DNA of 23,811 bases, from positions 1 to 23,811 of IMG/VR virus record IMGVR_UViG_3300032093_000838; one strand, written 5' to 3'. Below, piece by piece: positions 21,855 through 23,811 of the stretch. Every line of letters starts with the position of its first letter. Within the stretch, counting starts at the first letter, position 1. The notes under the pieces are model-generated. The model had not been told where the DNA came from and did no database searches. It saw only the letters and a program-made list of their open reading frames with translations. Source of the DNA: a virus. Made by a program: the position numbers and the translations under genes.

Positions 21855-22582
21855 CACCGATTAAAAAATGGAAAAAGTGGATGGCCGTCGGATGCTCGCA
21901 CGGCGCCGAGATCGACCCCGAAGCCCGCGCCGCCGTTTTAAAATTCAAGGCCACCTGGAAGCCCCAGACCACCCTGCACCTCGGCGACTTCATTGACCTC
22001 GCCAGTTTCCGCGCCGGAGCCGTGCGTGACAGCAACGACGCCGACCACGCCGCCGATGTCGCGGGCGACCTCATGGCCGGCATCGAGTTCCTCCACGAAC
22101 TCGAGCCCAACCAAATCCTCTGCGGCAACCACGAAGCCCGCCTCTGGAAATTTTCCAAAAGCCCGAACGCACTCCTCGCCTACGCGGCCAACCTAACCAT
22201 CCAAAAAATCGAGGAGACCGCGAAGAAACTCCGCGCCCCGCTGACCCCCTACGGCATCCGCAACTATGTCGAACTCGGCGGCACGAAATTTGTGCATGGG
22301 AGCATGTTCAATACCAACGCCGTCAGGGATCACGCGGAGACCTATGGCAATGTAATCATGGCCCACCTCCACCGCGTCGGCTGGGAGCGCGCCCGTAACA
22401 TCGACGGCGCTTCCGGCTACTGCGTCGGCATGCTCGCCAACTTCGACATGCCGTATGCCGCCGAACGCCGCGCCACGCTGGCATGGTCGCAGGGGTTCGC
22501 GTGGGGCCACTACTGCGACAACGCTCTCACCGTAAATTTATGCGAAAGAAAAAAGGGAAACCCCTGGCTGCTCCCGCTCTAA
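21851..22582 (+). CDS. Calcineurin-like metallophosphoesterase
   Basis: A 243-residue protein; I start at the ATGA overlap with the previous gene. Motifs are GCSHG (14-18), LGDFID (44-49), GNHE (92-95), VHGSMF (148-153) and AHLHR (171-175), the order of calcineurin-like phosphoesterases, which use two metal ions to hydrolyse phosphoesters. The first motif is normally DxH; here it is Cys-Ser-His, so one metal ligand appears replaced. Phage members act on nucleic acids or nucleotides, but the substrate here is unknown. The C-terminus overlaps the next gene by 43 bases. Confidence 0.8.
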   Translation: MTPIKKWKKWMAVGCSHGAEIDPEARAAVLKFKATWKPQTTLHLGDFIDLASFRAGAVRDSNDADHAADVAGDLMAGIEFLHELEPNQILCGNHEARLWKFSKSPNALLAYAANLTIQKIEETAKKLRAPLTPYGIRNYVELGGTKFVHGSMFNTNAVRDHAETYGNVIMAHLHRVGWERARNIDGASGYCVGMLANFDMPYAAERRATLAWSQGFAWGHYCDNALTVNLCERKKGNPWLLPL

Positions 22583-22854
22583 GCGCCGCCTGGGCGAATT
22601 TTTACGAGTCCACCAAAGAGGACAACTTGGCCGCCTACGAAGCCGAAGGCTGGAAAACCGTCGCCAGCATAGCCGAGGAATCCGGCCAATCACTCGCAAC
22701 GGTGTTTTCTCAAATGAAAACGCTGACCACCCAAAAAACTTTTGAGAAAAAAATCATTCGCGTCATGTGCTCGAACGGCGTTCGCGGCGTGGCGATTTTC
22801 CGGCCAGTGAAAAACAAGAAACATGGCAACAGCGGGCAACAGCGTTGTAAGTAG
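22540..22854 (+). CDS. Winged-helix-like DNA-binding protein candidate
   Basis: A 104-residue basic protein. I start at 22540 (MRKKKGKPLA) inside the phosphoesterase gene. The region WKTVASIAEESGQSLATVFS looks like a helix-turn-helix, followed by a wing-like FEKKIIRVMCSNGVRGVAIF. Lying next to the attachment region, it could be an excisionase, a recombination directionality factor or a repressor. The C-terminal codons read through two GGCAACA repeats (22825-22841), so coding and cis-sites share DNA. Confidence 0.65.
   Translation: MRKKKGKPLAAPALSAAWANFYESTKEDNLAAYEAEGWKTVASIAEESGQSLATVFSQMKTLTTQKTFEKKIIRVMCSNGVRGVAIFRPVKNKKHGNSGQQRCK
22825..22841 (+). repeat. GGCAACA direct repeats, left pair
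   Basis: GGCAACA at 22825-22831 and 22835-22841, 10 bases apart, about one helical turn. They sit in the end of the winged-helix-like gene on the left of the attachment core. Together with the right group they look like arm-type sites for integrase or excisionase. Confidence 0.5.
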
Positions 22855-22875
22855 TTGTTAATCAAAAGCAGTAAA

Positions 22876-22929
22876 GCGACTCAAAATCGCGTTTCTCACG
22901 AAGTGTCGGTTCGATCCCGACCGCCGGTA
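22876..22929 (+). other. Attachment site core: 3' part of tRNA-Leu(CAA)
   Basis: GCGA (22876-22879), a CTCAAAA anticodon loop giving anticodon CAA (22882-22884) and TCGC (22887-22890) form the anticodon arm. A variable arm follows, then the T-arm GTCGG TTCGATC CCGAC (22905-22921) and the acceptor strand CGCCGGT plus discriminator A (22922-22929). CCA is not encoded. The 5' half (acceptor, D-arm) is absent upstream. A 3' tRNA fragment next to a tyrosine integrase is the usual attP/attR core. Confidence 0.8.
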
Positions 22930-22943
22930 ATTTGTTCAACGAA

Positions 22944-22984
22944 AGCCCGCAGAGGTGCATAAATAAAGCCTCTGCGGGCTTTTT
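22944..22984 (+). terminator. Intrinsic terminator between tRNA fragment and integrase
   Basis: AGCCCGCAGAGG (22944-22955) and CCTCTGCGGGCT (22969-22980) make a perfect 12-bp stem with a 13-base loop and a T-tract. The flanks (AACGAAA on the left, TTTTTCGTT on the right) extend the pairing, so it may work in both directions. Confidence 0.85.
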
Positions 22985-23044
22985 CGTTTCTGATTTGTTT
23001 CGACTCGTTTTGACCGCTTGTGACATTAAAAGGTTGATTTCGCG

Positions 23045-23081
23045 GGCAACACGGGCAACAGGTTGTTTTGCTATGGCAACA
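23045..23081 (+). repeat. GGCAACA direct repeats, right group
   Basis: GGCAACA at 23045-23051, 23054-23060 and 23075-23081, with phases of 9 and 21 bases. The last copy covers the integrase start codon (ATGGCAACA), as the left copy at 22825 does with an internal ATG. Occupancy could repress integrase translation or transcription. Confidence 0.5.
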
Positions 23082-23811
23082 CGACTTTTGTCCGAGGGAA
23101 CGCGATTCTTTGTTTCCTTCTACCCGGCGCGGCCCTCTACGCCGTGGAAAATGGAAATTCCTGCGGCGGTGGCTGGCTCTAGGATTCGCCGCTTTTTTGC
23201 GGAGGAGGCTACCGCTTACATTGAGGGCGGTCGGCTGGTGGCTCAGATCAAGGAGCAGGGGACGGATTCGCTGAAAGAGCCGACGGGCGTGTCGGTGGCT
23301 CGGGCGGTGGCGATGTTCAACGGGCAGTTTTCGGACTACTCGAAATCGCATCGGGAGAAAGTGGAGAAGGTGACGCGGTGGATCGCGGAGGGATTCAGCG
23401 GGCCGCTTAAGGGCGTGACGCCGGTGCGGTGCCTGGAGTGGTTCAAGACGGTGAAGGGGTGCTCGACTTCGCGGGCGACGATCTACCGCTACGCGCGGAT
23501 GTTTTTCAACTGGTGCGTGAAGATTGACCTTCTCGACAAGTCGCCGTGGCGGCCGGTGGTTTGCCCTGACTCGACGCCGAAAAGAAACATCCTTACTCCC
23601 GAGGAAATGGTGACGCTTCTATCAGACGAGGCGATGAGCGACACGCTGCGGGCTTCGATTTTGCTCGGTGGCTTCGCGGGCTTGCGGACGGTGGAGATTT
23701 TGCGGCTGCGGTGGGAGGATGTGGAGAAGGGCCAGATTTACATCGGGCCGGAAGTGGCGAAGCAGAAAAAGAAAGGCAACCGCGAGCGCCTTGTGGATAT
23801 GACGGAGCCGT
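23073..23811 (+). CDS. Tyrosine recombinase integrase, N-terminal part (cut by window end)
   Basis: At least 246 residues are visible, starting at ATG 23073. It begins MATRLLSEGTRFFVSFYPAR. A core-binding region follows (SVARAVAMFNGQFSDYSKSH; CLEWFKTVKGCSTSRATIYR; YARMFFNWCVKIDLL), then the catalytic domain: ILTPEEMVTLLSDEAM, then LGGFAGLRTVEILRLRWEDV, whose Arg is the first catalytic arginine of the family. The Lys, second Arg, His and Tyr lie beyond the edge. It catalyses site-specific integration, here probably at tRNA-Leu. It has no Shine-Dalgarno site. Confidence 0.9.
   Translation, partial: MATRLLSEGTRFFVSFYPARPSTPWKMEIPAAVAGSRIRRFFAEEATAYIEGGRLVAQIKEQGTDSLKEPTGVSVARAVAMFNGQFSDYSKSHREKVEKVTRWIAEGFSGPLKGVTPVRCLEWFKTVKGCSTSRATIYRYARMFFNWCVKIDLLDKSPWRPVVCPDSTPKRNILTPEEMVTLLSDEAMSDTLRASILLGGFAGLRTVEILRLRWEDVEKGQIYIGPEVAKQKKKGNRERLVDMTEP

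Noticed and set aside
22845-22929. Complete tRNA-Leu gene
   Set aside because: No D-arm and no 5' acceptor strand complementary to CGCCGGT; only the 3' part is present.
1-23811. CRISPR array, insertion sequences or rRNA genes
   Set aside because: No regular repeat-spacer pattern, no transposase and no rRNA-like sequence seen.

Overview
The window is one side of a temperate, lambda-like tailed phage genome (siphovirus layout), with every supported gene on the + strand. The host is probably Gram-negative: there is a lipoprotein that could be an outer spanin, and an AmpD-like amidase. It is GC-rich and mostly does not use Shine-Dalgarno leaders. A tRNA-Leu 3' fragment near the right end has no encoded CCA. 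A Verrucomicrobiota-like host would fit, but this is a low-confidence guess from style, not a database result.

Layout. 1-364: end of a DNA methyltransferase. 361-2280: GpA-type large terminase and a small gene. 2281-2550: a non-coding, hairpin-rich interval with an intrinsic terminator. 2551-6260: a gpW-position gene, lambda-type portal, ClpP-like head protease fused to a scaffold-like tail, and major capsid protein. 6351-7502: two head-tail connector/tail terminator candidates and the tail tube protein. 7564-11661: an unknown gene, tail assembly chaperones G and G-T made by a probable programmed -1 frameshift, a gp10-like gene, and the tape measure. 11658-13359: small tail-tip genes, some AT-rich and Cys-rich. 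13367-20032: tail fibres and accessory fibre proteins. 20032-21346: lysis genes (TM/coiled-coil protein, holin-like protein, lipoprotein, amidase). 21343-22854: small accessory genes, a phosphoesterase and a winged-helix-like protein. 22823-23081: attachment region with a tRNA-Leu(CAA) 3' fragment, a terminator and GGCAACA repeats. 23073-end: tyrosine integrase, cut by the window edge.

Genes start in three ways. About half overlap the previous stop (ATGA, GTGA, TGATG, TAATG), which suggests translational coupling. Four virion genes (major capsid, tail tube, G, a fibre) follow unstructured A/C-rich leaders. Most other starts sit in or next to a small hairpin, six of them preceded by TTTGACA. 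This last pattern is the most novel signal I see. The strongest mechanistic signal is the frameshift site at 8464: a GGGAAAG heptamer, an adjacent stop codon, a 6-nt spacer and an 11-bp stem.

The tRNA fragment has phage-type DNA on both sides and no tRNA 5' half. The window therefore looks like an excised or circular phage (attP), or a junction between two tandem elements, rather than a simple prophage end.
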